DNA of 48,265 nucleotides from an uncultured Clostridia bacterium (GCA_947629945.1 CANRFR010000006.1:1-48265), one strand, 5' to 3'. Positions 1 through 9,592 are shown, numbered from the stretch's first letter. Program-made: numbers and translations. Notes: generated by a model from the sequence alone, not told the origin.

Positions 1-409
1 CGTCTTCTTTCTTAACGAATTTGCACTTGATGGGAAGCTTATGCATTGCGAGACGCATAGCCTCTCTTGCCGTTTCTTCGGGAACGCCCGCGATCTCGAA
101 CATTACTCTGCCGGGCTTAACAACGGCTACCCAATATTCGGGAGCGCCCTTTCCGGAACCCATACGAGTTCCGAGCGGCTTGCTCGTTACGGGCTTGTCG
201 GGGAATATCTTTATCCAAACCTGACCGCCGCGCTTGATGTAACGCGTCATAGCGATACGTGCCGCCTCGATCTGGTTGGACTTTATCCAAGCGCACTCAA
301 GCGCCTGAAGTCCGTACTCGCCGTTAGATACCGTATTGCCTCTTGTGGCTACGCCCTTGCGGCGACCTCTTTGCACTCTTCTGTATTTTACTCTCTTAGG
401 AAGCAGCAT
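1..409 (-). CDS. rplP: 50S ribosomal protein L16 (3' end cut by window edge)
   Basis: Minus-strand translation starts [26 protein letters not shown]10 operon position; ATG overlaps rpsC stop. Confidence 0.95.
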   Translation of the reverse strand, partial: MLLPKRVKYRRVQRGRRKGVATRGNTVSNGEYGLQALECAWIKSNQIEAARIAMTRYIKRGGQVWIKIFPDKPVTSKPLGTRMGSGKGAPEYWVAVVKPGRVMFEIAGVPEETAREAMRLAMHKLPIKCKFVKKED

Positions 410-1233
410 TAGTCGTTACCTCCTTCTTTTTTTACTTCTCTGTTTTCTCTCGGACGACGCGGACGTCTGTCGTCGCGTCCTCTGCCGTTACCTCTGTCGC
501 TGCGGCGGCGGTCGTTACGATCGTTGCGCTCGTTTCTGTTAGCGGGAATTTCGCCCTTCAAAACTTCGCCGTTGTAGATCCAAACCTTAACGCCGATAAC
601 GCCGTAGGTGGTGTTCGCTCTTGCTACGCCGTAGTCGATATCCGCACGGAGCGTCTGCAGCGGGATAGTTCCCTCGTGGTAGCTCTCGGAGCGCGCGATT
701 TCCGCGCCGCCCAATCTGCCGCTTACCATGGTCTTTATACCCTTAGCGCCGCTCTTCATAGTTCTGCCGATTACCTGCTTCATAGCACGGCGGAACGAAA
801 CGCGTCCCTCAAGCTGCATTGCGATGTTGTCCGCAACGAGCTGCGCGTTCAAGTCGGGGTTCTTTATCTCTATGATATCAAGGCTTACGGTCTTTCCGGG
901 AGCGAGCTTCTCGATCTCCGCCTTAAGCTTCTCGATCTCCGCGCCCTTAACGCCGATAAGCATACCGGGTTTAGCCGCGTGGATGTAAACCTTTATCTTA
1001 TCCGCGCCCGTACGCTCTATCTCCACCTTGGAAATTCCCACTGCGCGGGAAAGCGTCTGCGCGTTCTTGTCGCCCTTAGAGCTTACGAACTTCTTCTTGT
1101 TCATAAGATAATCGCGAATGTTGTAATCCTCAACGAGTGTATCACCGAAGGTTGCTTTGCCCGCGAACCAGCGAGAATCCCAATCCTTGATAACACCCAC
1201 TCTGAGTCCGTGGGGATTAACTTTCTGACCCAT
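409..1233 (-). CDS. rpsC: 30S ribosomal protein S3, Arg/Asp-rich C-terminal extension
   Basis: [24 protein letters not shown]; operon context. Confidence 0.98.
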   Translation of the reverse strand: MGQKVNPHGLRVGVIKDWDSRWFAGKATFGDTLVEDYNIRDYLMNKKKFVSSKGDKNAQTLSRAVGISKVEIERTGADKIKVYIHAAKPGMLIGVKGAEIEKLKAEIEKLAPGKTVSLDIIEIKNPDLNAQLVADNIAMQLEGRVSFRRAMKQVIGRTMKSGAKGIKTMVSGRLGGAEIARSESYHEGTIPLQTLRADIDYGVARANTTYGVIGVKVWIYNGEVLKGEIPANRNERNDRNDRRRSDRGNGRGRDDRRPRRPRENREVKKEGGND

Positions 1234-1247
1234 TGTTATTCTCCTCC

Positions 1248-1583
1248 TTATTCAGCTTCTTTAACAACCAGCGTGATGTTGGACGTTCTCTTTAAAATTC
1301 TGTGAGCGCGTCCGTGATCCTTTGCTCTGATACGCTTCAGCGTAATGCCGGGACCTACGTGCGCTTCCGCAACGTACAATCTGGAGGTATCCATATTGTG
1401 GTTGTTCTCGGCGTTCGCCACCGCGCTTTTGAGGAGCTTTGCAAGCGGCTCGCAAGCGGATTTCGGCGTGTTGTTCAGCACTGCCATAGCGTATTCAACA
1501 GGCTTATTTCTAATAAGGTCGAGCACTATGCCCACCTTTCTCGGAGAAATACGAACCTGTGTGAGAGTTGCTCTCGCTTCCAT
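1248..1583 (-). CDS. rplV: 50S ribosomal protein L22
   Basis: [27 protein letters not shown]...[22 protein letters not shown]. Confidence 0.98.
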   Translation of the reverse strand: MEARATLTQVRISPRKVGIVLDLIRNKPVEYAMAVLNNTPKSACEPLAKLLKSAVANAENNHNMDTSRLYVAEAHVGPGITLKRIRAKDHGRAHRILKRTSNITLVVKEAE

Positions 1584-1595
1584 ATTATCTCCTCC

Positions 1596-1874
1596 TTACT
1601 TCTTGGCGGTAGTCTTGCTGCCCGCGTGACCCTTAAAGGTGCGTGTGGGAGCGAACTCGCCGAGCTTGTGTCCTACCATATCCTCGGTAACGTATACCGG
1701 AACATGCTTTCTGCCGTCATGAACGGCGAATGTGTGACCTACGAATTCGGGGAAAATCGTTGAAGCGCGGCTCCAAGTTTTGAGAACCTTCTTCTCTCCC
1801 TTTTCATTCATGTCAAGCACTCTCTTCATAAGGGCGTCCTGCACGAAAGGTCCCTTTTTAATGCTTCTTCCCAT
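1596..1874 (-). CDS. rpsS: 30S ribosomal protein S19
   Basis: [19 protein letters not shown]. Confidence 0.98.
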   Translation of the reverse strand: MGRSIKKGPFVQDALMKRVLDMNEKGEKKVLKTWSRASTIFPEFVGHTFAVHDGRKHVPVYVTEDMVGHKLGEFAPTRTFKGHAGSKTTAKK

Positions 1875-1967
1875 TGTATAAATTCCTTTCAGTTAAGCTG
1901 CAAGTTAATTAGCGGATAGATTTTAGAGGTAAGATACCGCACTCCCGCTCTTATTAACAGCAACCGA

Positions 1968-2085
1968 ATTGTTTTCAATTGATAATTGACAATTGACAAT
2001 TAAGGTATCCGCTTCGCGGATAATATGTTAATACCGCGCGAAGCGCGCTCCATAATTGTCAACTGTACACTGTACATCGTCAATT
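1968..2085. repeat. Imperfect inverted-repeat element between rpsS and rplB
   Basis: Arms tcaattgataattgacaattgacaatta and taattgtcaactgtacactgtacatcgtcaattga enclosing hairpins tatccgcttcgcggata and gcgcgaagcgcgc. Confidence 0.7.
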
Positions 2086-2087
2086 GA

Positions 2088-2921
2088 TTACTTGCCGTTT
2101 CTTCTCTTAACGATAAACTTGTTGGACGCTTTCTTTGTAGAGCGCGTCTTGTAGCCCAATGCGGGCTTGCCCCACGGGGTAACGGGTCCGGGACGTCCTA
2201 CGGGGGACTTACCCTCACCACCGCCGTGCGGGTGGTCGTTCGGGTTCATAACGGAACCGCGGACGGTCGGTCTGATACCGAGGTGGCGAGTTTTACCCGC
2301 TTTACCGCGGTTTACGTTCTCGTGGTCGAGGTTGGAAACCGTACCGATAGAAGCGTAGCAAAGCTGCGAAACGTTTCTAAGTTCGCCGCTCGGCAGACGG
2401 AGCAGCGCGTAGCCGTTCTCCTTAGCCATAAGCTGAGCCATATTGCCCGCGCTTCTTACAAGCTGAGCGCCCTTGCCGGGATAAAGCTCAATGTTGTGAA
2501 TAACGGTACCTACGGGGATATCCGCCAAAGGAAGCGCGTTGCCGGGCTTGATATCCGCGTCCGAGCCGGAGCGAACGGTGTCGCCCACTTTCAGTCCGTC
2601 GGGAGCGATGATGTATCTCTTCTCGCCGTCCTCGTACTGAACCAGAGCGATAAACGCGCTTCTGTTCGGATCGTACTCAAGGGTCTTTACTTCTGCGTTC
2701 ATACCGGTCTTGTTTCTCTTAAAATCAATAACGCGGTATTTCTTTCTGTTGCCGCCGCCGATATGACGAACGGTTATTCTGCCGTAGCTGTTTCTGCCGG
2801 CAGTCTTTTTGATAGGCTCCAGAAGACTTTTTTCGGGAGCTACCTTTGAAAGCCCGCTGTAGTCGGTAACAGTCATATTTCTGCGGCTGTTGTTGACGGG
2901 CTTGTATGCCTTAATAGCCAT
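2088..2921 (-). CDS. rplB: 50S ribosomal protein L2
   Basis: [18 protein letters not shown]...[31 protein letters not shown]. Confidence 0.98.
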   Translation of the reverse strand: MAIKAYKPVNNSRRNMTVTDYSGLSKVAPEKSLLEPIKKTAGRNSYGRITVRHIGGGNRKKYRVIDFKRNKTGMNAEVKTLEYDPNRSAFIALVQYEDGEKRYIIAPDGLKVGDTVRSGSDADIKPGNALPLADIPVGTVIHNIELYPGKGAQLVRSAGNMAQLMAKENGYALLRLPSGELRNVSQLCYASIGTVSNLDHENVNRGKAGKTRHLGIRPTVRGSVMNPNDHPHGGGEGKSPVGRPGPVTPWGKPALGYKTRSTKKASNKFIVKRRNGK

Positions 2922-2945
2922 TATTCTTACTCCTTATCTAGAATT

Positions 2946-3059
2946 GCAAGCTCTGCACCGCGCAAACTCCGTTCCGCTTCGCTTCACTCCGTTTGTGCTA
3001 GCCGTCCGAGCGTTATCTCCGCTTCGCTCCGACAACGCTCGAACGCTTGCAGAGCTTGC
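2946..3059. repeat. Cloverleaf-like inverted repeat between rplB and rplW
   Basis: 12-bp perfect outer arms GCAAGCTCTGCA (2946-2957)/TGCAGAGCTTGC (3048-3059); inner arms gcgcaaac/gtttgtgc and cgagcgtt/aacgctcg. Confidence 0.7.
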
Positions 3060-3070
3060 TTTTAAGTCTT

Positions 3071-3370
3071 TTAAATCATTCCATCGAAGAACTCGATCGT
3101 CTTAGAGCCTTCCTTAAGAGTAACGATAGCTTTCTTCCAATCGGAAGTGTAGCCCTCGCTTCTGCCCATTCTCTTTTTTCTTCCGCGAACGGAAACCGTG
3201 TTCACCTTAGCGACCTTAACGCCCTTGAACAATGCCTCGACCGCTTTCGCGATCTCGATTTTGTTGGCGGTTTTCGCTACCTTGAAAGTGTACTTGCCCT
3301 GACGCAGGCAATCCATGGAAGCCTCGGTGATGATGGGCTTGATTATAATGTCCTGTGCAACCTTTTCCAT
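3071..3370 (-). CDS. rplW: 50S ribosomal protein L23
   Basis: MEKVAQDIIIKPIITEASMDCLRQGKYTFKVAKTANKIEIAKAVE. Confidence 0.97.
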   Translation of the reverse strand: MEKVAQDIIIKPIITEASMDCLRQGKYTFKVAKTANKIEIAKAVEALFKGVKVAKVNTVSVRGRKKRMGRSEGYTSDWKKAIVTLKEGSKTIEFFDGMI

Positions 3371-3993
3371 TATGCGTACACCTCCTCAAGCTTTTCAACG
3401 GCGCTCTTTACGATAACGAACTTATTGCAGTTAAGGATATCGTAAACGTTGAGCGTGTTTACCTGCGTGGTCTTAACATCGGCGATGTTAGCCGCGGACT
3501 TAATGACCTTGTTGTCTGCGCCATCGAGCACGATGAGGGTCTTGTCCTCAGCGCCGATAGCCTTAAGCATATTCACCATCGTCTTTGTCTTGAACTCGTC
3601 CGCTGCAATGCTGTCGACTACGATCATCTCGTTGTCGATAACCTTGCCCGAAAGCGCGGACTTGATGGCAAGCTGTCTTACTTTCTTGTTAATCGCAAAT
3701 CTGTAAGAGCGGGGCTTCGGACCGAGCGCGATACCGCCGTGTCTCCACTGCGGAGATCTTGTCGAGCCTTGTCTTGCGTGACCTGTGTCCTTTTGTCTCC
3801 AGGGCTTTCTGCCGCCGCCGCGAACTTCCGTTCTTGTAAGCGTGCTCTGCGTGCCCTGACGCTGATTTGCCAAATAGTTTACAACCGCGGAATGCATTGC
3901 GGTCTTGTTCGGCTCGATACCGAAAACCGCGTCGTTAAGCTCAAGCTCGGAAACGACTTTACCCGCCATATCAACTACGTTTATCTTTGACAT
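3370..3993 (-). CDS. rplD: 50S ribosomal protein L4
   Basis: MSKINVVDMAGKVVSELELND...GGGRKPWRQKDTGHARQGSTRSPQWRHGGIALGPKPR. Confidence 0.98.
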   Translation of the reverse strand: MSKINVVDMAGKVVSELELNDAVFGIEPNKTAMHSAVVNYLANQRQGTQSTLTRTEVRGGGRKPWRQKDTGHARQGSTRSPQWRHGGIALGPKPRSYRFAINKKVRQLAIKSALSGKVIDNEMIVVDSIAADEFKTKTMVNMLKAIGAEDKTLIVLDGADNKVIKSAANIADVKTTQVNTLNVYDILNCNKFVIVKSAVEKLEEVYA

Positions 3994-4013
3994 AGTAATC
4001 GTCCTCCTTTTCT

Positions 4014-4646
4014 TTAAGCTTTAACCGCGTCGCAAATGGTAACAACGCCGCCCTTAGGTCCGGGAACCGCGCCCTTTACCGCGATGAGGTTGTTTTCCGC
4101 GTCGACTTTAACTACTATGAGATTTTGAACGGTAACGTTCTCGGCGCCCAAATGACCCGCCATCTTCTTGCCCTTGAAAATTCTCGAGGGAGAAGAGCAC
4201 GCGCCCATGGAGCCCGCCTCACGCGCTACGGGACCCGTACCGTGAGACTCTCTCAGTCTGTGCTGGTTGTGACGCTTGATAGCGCCCGCGTAACCCTTAC
4301 CTTTGGAAACGCCCGCAACGTCGATAACGTCGCCCTCGGCGAAAACGTCCGCCTTGATGATGTCGCCCGTGTTGAGCGCGCTGATGTCGTCAAGTCTGAA
4401 CTCCTTAAGGGTTTTCTTGAATGCTACATCGTTCTTCTTGAAGTGACCTTGCTCCGGCTTGTTTACGTGCTTTGCGGAAACGTCGCCAAAGCCGATCTGA
4501 ACCGCTTCATAGCCGTCGTTTTCGGTCGTTTTCTTCTGAACGACCACACAGGGACCCGCTTCGATAACAGTTACGGGAACGACCTTGCCTGCTTCGTCGA
4601 AGATCTGCGTCATACCGATCTTCTTGCCGATAATTGCTTTTTTCAT
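4014..4646 (-). CDS. rplC: 50S ribosomal protein L3
   Basis: [33 protein letters not shown]. Confidence 0.98.
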   Translation of the reverse strand: MKKAIIGKKIGMTQIFDEAGKVVPVTVIEAGPCVVVQKKTTENDGYEAVQIGFGDVSAKHVNKPEQGHFKKNDVAFKKTLKEFRLDDISALNTGDIIKADVFAEGDVIDVAGVSKGKGYAGAIKRHNQHRLRESHGTGPVAREAGSMGACSSPSRIFKGKKMAGHLGAENVTVQNLIVVKVDAENNLIAVKGAVPGPKGGVVTICDAVKA

Positions 4647-4670
4647 TCGGCTTTTCCTCCTTTGGTTATT

Positions 4671-4762
4671 GGTTGACTTACGCCAACATGACCCCGCGCC
4701 TTTGGGTTAACGGCGCGCGGTTAGCGGTTGACGGCTCCGCTAAGACTGCCGCCAACATAACT
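4671..4762. repeat. Direct/inverted repeat cluster between rpsJ and rplC
   Basis: ggttgac...gccaacatgac (4671-4692) repeated as ggttgac...gccaacataac (4726-4761), with intervening GC-rich hairpin ccgcgcc/ggcgcgcgg. Confidence 0.5.
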
Positions 4763-4813
4763 CCAACGAATCTATATTAAGATGTCGATGAAATTCAATT
4801 AAGTGACGAGCTC

Positions 4814-5125
4814 TCAGATATCCATTGAGATCTCTACGCCCGCGGGAAGCTCCAAGGACTGAAGCGCCTCGATGGTCTTTTTGTCGGGGCGGATAACGTC
4901 GATAAGGCGCTTGTGAGTTCTCATCTCGAACTGCTCACGGGAATCCTTATACTTGTGTACCGCTCTCAAGATAGTTACGACCTGCTTGTCGGTAGGCAGC
5001 GGGATAGGACCCGCAACTCTCGCGCCGCCGCGCTTTGCAGCCTCGACGATCTTCTGAGCCGCCGCGTCGACAACGCTGTGCTCGTAACCCTTTACTTTGA
5101 TTCTTACCTTTTCGTTTGTTGCCAT
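4814..5125 (-). CDS. rpsJ: 30S ribosomal protein S10
   Basis: [45 protein letters not shown]; internal Met chosen over the longer ORF start. Confidence 0.97.
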   Translation of the reverse strand: MATNEKVRIKVKGYEHSVVDAAAQKIVEAAKRGGARVAGPIPLPTDKQVVTILRAVHKYKDSREQFEMRTHKRLIDVIRPDKKTIEALQSLELPAGVEISMDI

Positions 5126-5475
5126 TGATTTTTCAACCTTTCTTCGTTTTTCGCGGAGCTTGAGTAACTGCGCCCCGCATTTAGTATTGTTTGGAATACT
5201 TTGCGCAAAGCACCCCAAAGTGCCGGCGAAGGCTTATTTTGAAAAATCCACCGAGCCGCGTGTGCCATATTCTCAAACGCACCTGTTAGTTATTCGAGTT
5301 CTCTCGGACACTTTAACGGAACATCGGAAATGAATGTATTCGGCTCGTAAAACTTTTCGCCCGAATTTAATTCGGACATACTCCGTCGAAATTACCGCGA
5401 GACTTTTCCGTCCGCGCAACCTCCGACTTCATCGCCTTTAGCGGCGCAATATTGCTATTACAGCCGCCAAATGTT

Positions 5476-5504
5476 ATTTTAACACAAATAATCGCCAATT
5501 TCAA
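5476..5504 (-). promoter_or_regulatory. Predicted sigma-A promoter of S10 operon
   Basis: Minus strand TTGAAA-N17-TAAAAT (-35 5499-5504, -10 5476-5481), giving ~345-nt leader. Confidence 0.6.
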
Positions 5505-5846
5505 CCGATAAAGTAAAATATTATTCCAAATCAGCAGAGAAATTTTAGAGCGTTTTGTGTATATTTTTGTGCAAAATGCACAATTAAGGACATTTTTTCC
5601 AAAAAAGCAAGAAATATTTGCCGACGTACTGATTTTTGACAAAGAAAATTTGTTGAAAATGACGGATTATATTCAGTAGAGATATGCTATCATATTTAAT
5701 CTGGAATTTTCCGCAAAACATCTATTGCACACTTGCAATGATACACAAAAAGGAAATTTGAAAACGGTTTTCCGCGCCCGAACGGCGCACCCTTTGGAAT
5801 AAAAGAACTTTTTTGTCGAATAATAATCGCGAAAGGAGCTGATCTT

Positions 5847-6041
5847 ATGAGTTTTCCCTATCCCGACCCGCACAACCGTTTCGACCACGGCGAGCTTGAC
5901 GACGGCATGAATATATCCTCGGATCGCGACTGTACAGGACTTATCCCCGCAAATCCCGATGCGGCGCAAGAGGAAAATTACAGCGAGTTATACGATTTTT
6001 TGCCTAAAGCTGTCAGCGACGGAAAAAATGACGGCGTTTAA
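5847..6041 (+). CDS. Small hypothetical protein (64 aa)
   Basis: ATG preceded by aaaggagctgatctt RBS; followed by stem-loop terminator. Confidence 0.65.
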   Translation: MSFPYPDPHNRFDHGELDDGMNISSDRDCTGLIPANPDAAQEENYSELYDFLPKAVSDGKNDGV

Positions 6042-6068
6042 GCGATTCGACATTCAAGTTAAAAAGTT

Positions 6069-6109
6069 AAATCGACGATTTACTTTTTAATACAAAGCGT
6101 CGATTTTTT
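6069..6109 (+). terminator. Intrinsic terminator of small ORF
   Basis: aaatcgacg/cgtcgattt stem followed by T run. Confidence 0.6.
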
Positions 6110-6245
6110 AACAAACTTGATTGACAAGCCGTTTTTAAACACCGCCGAGATTACAAATTGTTGAAAACTTTGTTAAAAACGTTAAAAACTTATAAAGTAA
6201 CTATCAAAGCAGGCGTATTAACGCCTAAAAGACGCTGTAAAATAA

Positions 6246-6280
6246 AATATCCGCGGCTCAAAAAACCGCGGATATTCGTT
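6246..6280. terminator. Bidirectional stem-loop terminator
   Basis: aatatccgcgg ctcaaaaaa ccgcggatatt. Confidence 0.7.
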
Positions 6281-6300
6281 TTGATAAGTCAGGTACAAGG

Positions 6301-6909
6301 TCAAGCGGTAAGTTTCTTGCGACCCACTTGAATAATACGCACGATTGCCGTGCTGAGCACGAGGTTAACACCAAGCTCCACAAGGAAGTTGAATCCCGTC
6401 ATTCCGAAGAAAAGGTACCACACAATGCTTGCGGAACCCGCGCTTGACGCCCATTGTTTAACGGTGTCCATGAAAAAGACTCCGCAGCCAGCAACGAAAA
6501 TCGCTTTATTCACAAGCGGAACGACAATTCCGCAAACGATGACGGCAAGCAAATCGCTCTTTTTCGAGAGCGGTTTGAACAAAAGTCCCGCCGCAAGTCC
6601 CGCAAGCATACCTTTAAGCATTACCGTTACGATAGTACCAAAGGGATTCAGCGGAAAAAACAGCGCGGTATCCGTGAACATCACGACCAGTCCGAACGCA
6701 AATCCTAGCCACACGCCGCCTTTCCAACCGTAGAGAGCCGCGCCGACCGCTATCGGAGCCAAGCACAGCGTAATGCTGAACATTCCTCCGATTTTGATGT
6801 TTGACGCGAATATCTGCAATACAACGACTATCGCCGTCAGAAGTCCAAGTCCCACTATCGTGTAGACGTTGGTTTTGCCCTTTACGGGCGCTTGTTTAAC
6901 GTTTTCCAT
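6301..6909 (-). CDS. ECF transporter S component (substrate possibly pantothenate, from coaX adjacency)
   Basis: Multi-TM MENVKQAPVKGKTNVYTIVGLGLLTAIVVVLQIFASNIKIGGMFSITLCLAPIAVGAALYGWKGG...; internal Met with RBS. Confidence 0.8.
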   Translation of the reverse strand: MENVKQAPVKGKTNVYTIVGLGLLTAIVVVLQIFASNIKIGGMFSITLCLAPIAVGAALYGWKGGVWLGFAFGLVVMFTDTALFFPLNPFGTIVTVMLKGMLAGLAAGLLFKPLSKKSDLLAVIVCGIVVPLVNKAIFVAGCGVFFMDTVKQWASSAGSASIVWYLFFGMTGFNFLVELGVNLVLSTAIVRIIQVGRKKLTA

Positions 6910-7035
6910 AGAAAACTCCTTTGCTGGCACCCGAATCCGAAATTCGGTGTACCGCGGGTATATATTTACGGATTTCTCCGCAGACCCCAAGTTGATTTTT
7001 CATTGCTCATATCCGCGATTAGCAGGATAGAGCGC

Positions 7036-7809
7036 TCACCTGTTCTTCTTGTAAATTTCAAGAAGTCCCGTGAGTATCAAGTTCTCGTCAAGAATAAAAT
7101 CGGTTTTGCACAGCGGTTTTATCGCGCTTGAAAAACCGCCCGTGGCGACCACGGAGCACTTCTCGCCGATCTCCTTTTCAAAGCTCTCGATCATACCGTC
7201 CAGCATAAACGCCGTACCGTTCAGCAACCCCGAACGCATACAGTTTATCGTGTCCGTGCCGATGACCTTTTTGACAGGCTCCCCCGAAATGCCGATAAGC
7301 GGCAGACACGCCGTTTTCTGCGCAAGAGCCTCGGCGGAGATCTTCATACCGGGCGCAATAATGCCGCCTATAAACGCGCCCGTTTTATCCACGGCGAGTA
7401 TCTTGGTCGCCGTGCCGAGATCGATAACGATAACGGGCAGCGGGTACTTTTCTTTTGCCCCGACGGCGACCGCCGCCAAATCCGCACCGAGCGCCGCAGG
7501 CTCGTCGATTTTGATGTTAAGCCCCGTTTTAAGTCCGGGCCCTACCGTCTTGACGCGGCAGCCGCACACCCTTTCAATTGCGGGCTTTATCTGCACGGTA
7601 ACGGGAGGTACTACCGAGGACAGTATCGCGCCGTCGATATCGTCTGCGTTCACTTTATAGAGCACGAGGATATCGGTAAGCAAGATAGCGTATTCGTCCT
7701 CCATTCTGAATTGATTTGTGGCTATCCGCGACTCGAAAACCAATTTTTCGTTATCGTCGAACGCCCCGAATTGAGTGTTGGTGTTTCCAACGTCTATCGC
7801 AAGTATCAT
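7036..7809 (-). CDS. coaX: Type III pantothenate kinase
   Basis: MILAIDVGNTNTQFGAFDDNEKLVFESRIAT; VIDLGTATKILAVD; GGIIAPG; ATGGFS. Confidence 0.93.
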   Translation of the reverse strand: MILAIDVGNTNTQFGAFDDNEKLVFESRIATNQFRMEDEYAILLTDILVLYKVNADDIDGAILSSVVPPVTVQIKPAIERVCGCRVKTVGPGLKTGLNIKIDEPAALGADLAAVAVGAKEKYPLPVIVIDLGTATKILAVDKTGAFIGGIIAPGMKISAEALAQKTACLPLIGISGEPVKKVIGTDTINCMRSGLLNGTAFMLDGMIESFEKEIGEKCSVVATGGFSSAIKPLCKTDFILDENLILTGLLEIYKKNR

Positions 7810-7970
7810 ATTCTCTCCCCATTCTCCCGTAAGCGCAAATTCCAAAATTTGTCGTCTCGGGCGCAGCGGTTTCATTCCGAATACATTATAATATATTTAC
7901 GCGAAAATGTCAAGCGGCAAACGACACGTTTTCGGTTCAAGGAAAAATTCTTTCCACACAAGTCCGCCTG

Positions 7971-8537
7971 CTATACATTCTGTTGAATAAAGCTTGAAAA
8001 CAACTCCCTGTTTTCGGAAGTATCGGGCAAGTCAAACGCATAGCGCTCACGCTTATTGACAATGTAGAAATTAATTGAGCCGTTTTCAAGCTTCGCGGCG
8101 GTCTTAACGGGCTTCATACCGTCGAAATACATCACGCCCTCTTTCGTGACATACGCGCCGCCGCCAAAAAGCGTGAAAAGCTCCAACACAGTCACAACAA
8201 TGCCGTAAGTGAGCATAAAGCGGTCTTGCCCGAGACGGTTCCCGGCTTTCTCGACAAAATTACCGTAAAGTTCGGGGTTTTCGTCAAGTAGGGCGCCGTA
8301 TTCGGCAATGTCTGCGGCTGCACGCGGCATATCGACCGCCGCGAGTATCGCGGCGAACACGGCGATCATCACTACTATCACCGTAAGCCATGCGCTCTCA
8401 CGGAAAATAACGCGCTTCACATATAAAATTCCAAGCTTCTCCGCCCGTTTTCGCGAGATAACCCGATAAACTATCTGCATAATGATTACCGCGACAGTGA
8501 CAGCTATTATTACAATGCCCCATAAAGCGTAGTTCAT
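7971..8537 (-). CDS. Hypothetical membrane protein (188 aa), member of local paralogous family
   Basis: TM helices; shares ISRxxAEKxGIL and SENRELFxxFIQxNV with neighbours. Confidence 0.7.
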   Translation of the reverse strand: MNYALWGIVIIAVTVAVIIMQIVYRVISRKRAEKLGILYVKRVIFRESAWLTVIVVMIAVFAAILAAVDMPRAAADIAEYGALLDENPELYGNFVEKAGNRLGQDRFMLTYGIVVTVLELFTLFGGGAYVTKEGVMYFDGMKPVKTAAKLENGSINFYIVNKRERYAFDLPDTSENRELFSSFIQQNV

Positions 8538-8716
8538 AAGTCAGTCTCCTTTTTTACATTGAGTTGAATGAAGCGCTCGAATAACTCTCTGTTTTCCGAA
8601 TTGTCGGAAAATTTTGCGTAAGGATGTTCGGGAAAATAAGTGTGTATCACCCTGACCGCCGACCAAACGGCAAGGGCTATCGAAATTATCAGCAAAATGA
8701 GTGATACGGCTGCCAT
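8534..8716 (-). CDS. Short hypothetical membrane protein (60 aa), paralogue with internal deletion
   Basis: One TM plus tail KFSDNSENRELFERFIQLNVKKETDL matching the 188-aa paralogue; overlaps it by 4 bp. Confidence 0.55.
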   Translation of the reverse strand: MAAVSLILLIISIALAVWSAVRVIHTYFPEHPYAKFSDNSENRELFERFIQLNVKKETDL

Positions 8717-8761
8717 ATATCGGTCTCCTCATATTACGCAGAGTTGAATATATTTCTTATT

Positions 8762-8833
8762 TTACCGTATGTTTTTAAAAGTGCCGAACAAGTCGAACGC
8801 GCAATGCTCATGTAGAAAGTTTATCGCGCCGTT
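8762..8833 (-). pseudogene. Degenerate C-terminal remnant of the same family
   Basis: Minus frame NGAINFLHEHCAFDLFGTFKNIR* versus NGSINFYIVNKRERYAFDLPDTSENRELF in the 188-aa protein; no start. Confidence 0.55.
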
Positions 8834-8854
8834 TTTGCTGCTCGCCCCGAATGT

Positions 8855-9592
8855 TTATTCGGTCTCTTCACCACTGCCGACCGCCCGAACGGTTTCCGCC
8901 TGTTCGCCGCTTGGCTCGTCGCTTGGCTCATCGCTCGGCTCGTCGATTGTCTCATCGGAGGGCTGTTCGTATATTTCCTCGCGTATAATAAATTTCTTAA
9001 ATAACCTTAAGTATTCCCGAATAGCCGGGAATCGTAATACGGGCTTATCGGGACTTTTGTCGGTGAAAAAGCATATTTCGCCGAGATTGTTTGTAGCATA
9101 AGTCTCGCGCGGCTCAAAATCGATGAAAGTCATTATGCCGTTTTTGGTTATCCGCACTCCCAATATCAGGAACACAAACACCCAAGAGACAGCGAAAAGC
9201 CCGCAGCCAAGCGACAATCCGATATAGTCGCTTGCTTGCTTTTCGACTTTTTGGATTTCCGTTTCCACAAGAATATCCAGAGCTTCAAACGAGTTATCGT
9301 CTGTCAAAGTAATATTGTAGTGATCCTCGAACGCTTCCGTGCCGCGCTTTATCAGGTCGTCGGCATAAGCGGAGCAATTGCTGCCGTTCATATTGAAAAC
9401 AACAGCAAAAATCGCGCCCGCCGCCACGAACACTCCGCAGACGACCGCCGTTATTTTGTTTCGGGGCAGCATGGTCTTTAAAATTCCGATCTTCTCGGCT
9501 TTGGTTCGCGATATGATAAGAATTACCGTTACCGCAACAAAAACGACCGCCGCCAAAATCAGCGAAAAGGTTTGAAACGCGCTTAATTTCAT
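8855..9592 (-). CDS. Hypothetical membrane protein (245 aa), member of local paralogous family, DEPS-repeat tail
   Basis: IISRTKAEKIGIL, RITKNGIMTFIDFEPRETYATNN; C-terminal DEPSDEPSDEPSGE. Confidence 0.75.
   Translation of the reverse strand: MKLSAFQTFSLILAAVVFVAVTVILIISRTKAEKIGILKTMLPRNKITAVVCGVFVAAGAIFAVVFNMNGSNCSAYADDLIKRGTEAFEDHYNITLTDDNSFEALDILVETEIQKVEKQASDYIGLSLGCGLFAVSWVFVFLILGVRITKNGIMTFIDFEPRETYATNNLGEICFFTDKSPDKPVLRFPAIREYLRLFKKFIIREEIYEQPSDETIDEPSDEPSDEPSGEQAETVRAVGSGEETE

Noticed and set aside
676-1305. 209-aa plus-strand ORF (and similar ORFs 2226-2849, 3355-3990, 4125-4676)
   Set aside because: Antisense to S10-operon ribosomal protein genes
5367-5969. Minus-strand ORFs of 91 and 98 aa upstream of rpsJ
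   Set aside because: No RBS or family signal; overlap the predicted S10 promoter and the plus-strand small gene
8769-9101. 110-aa plus-strand ORF
   Set aside because: Antisense to the 245-aa membrane protein; its repeated SLGSSLGSS is the complement of the DEPS repeat
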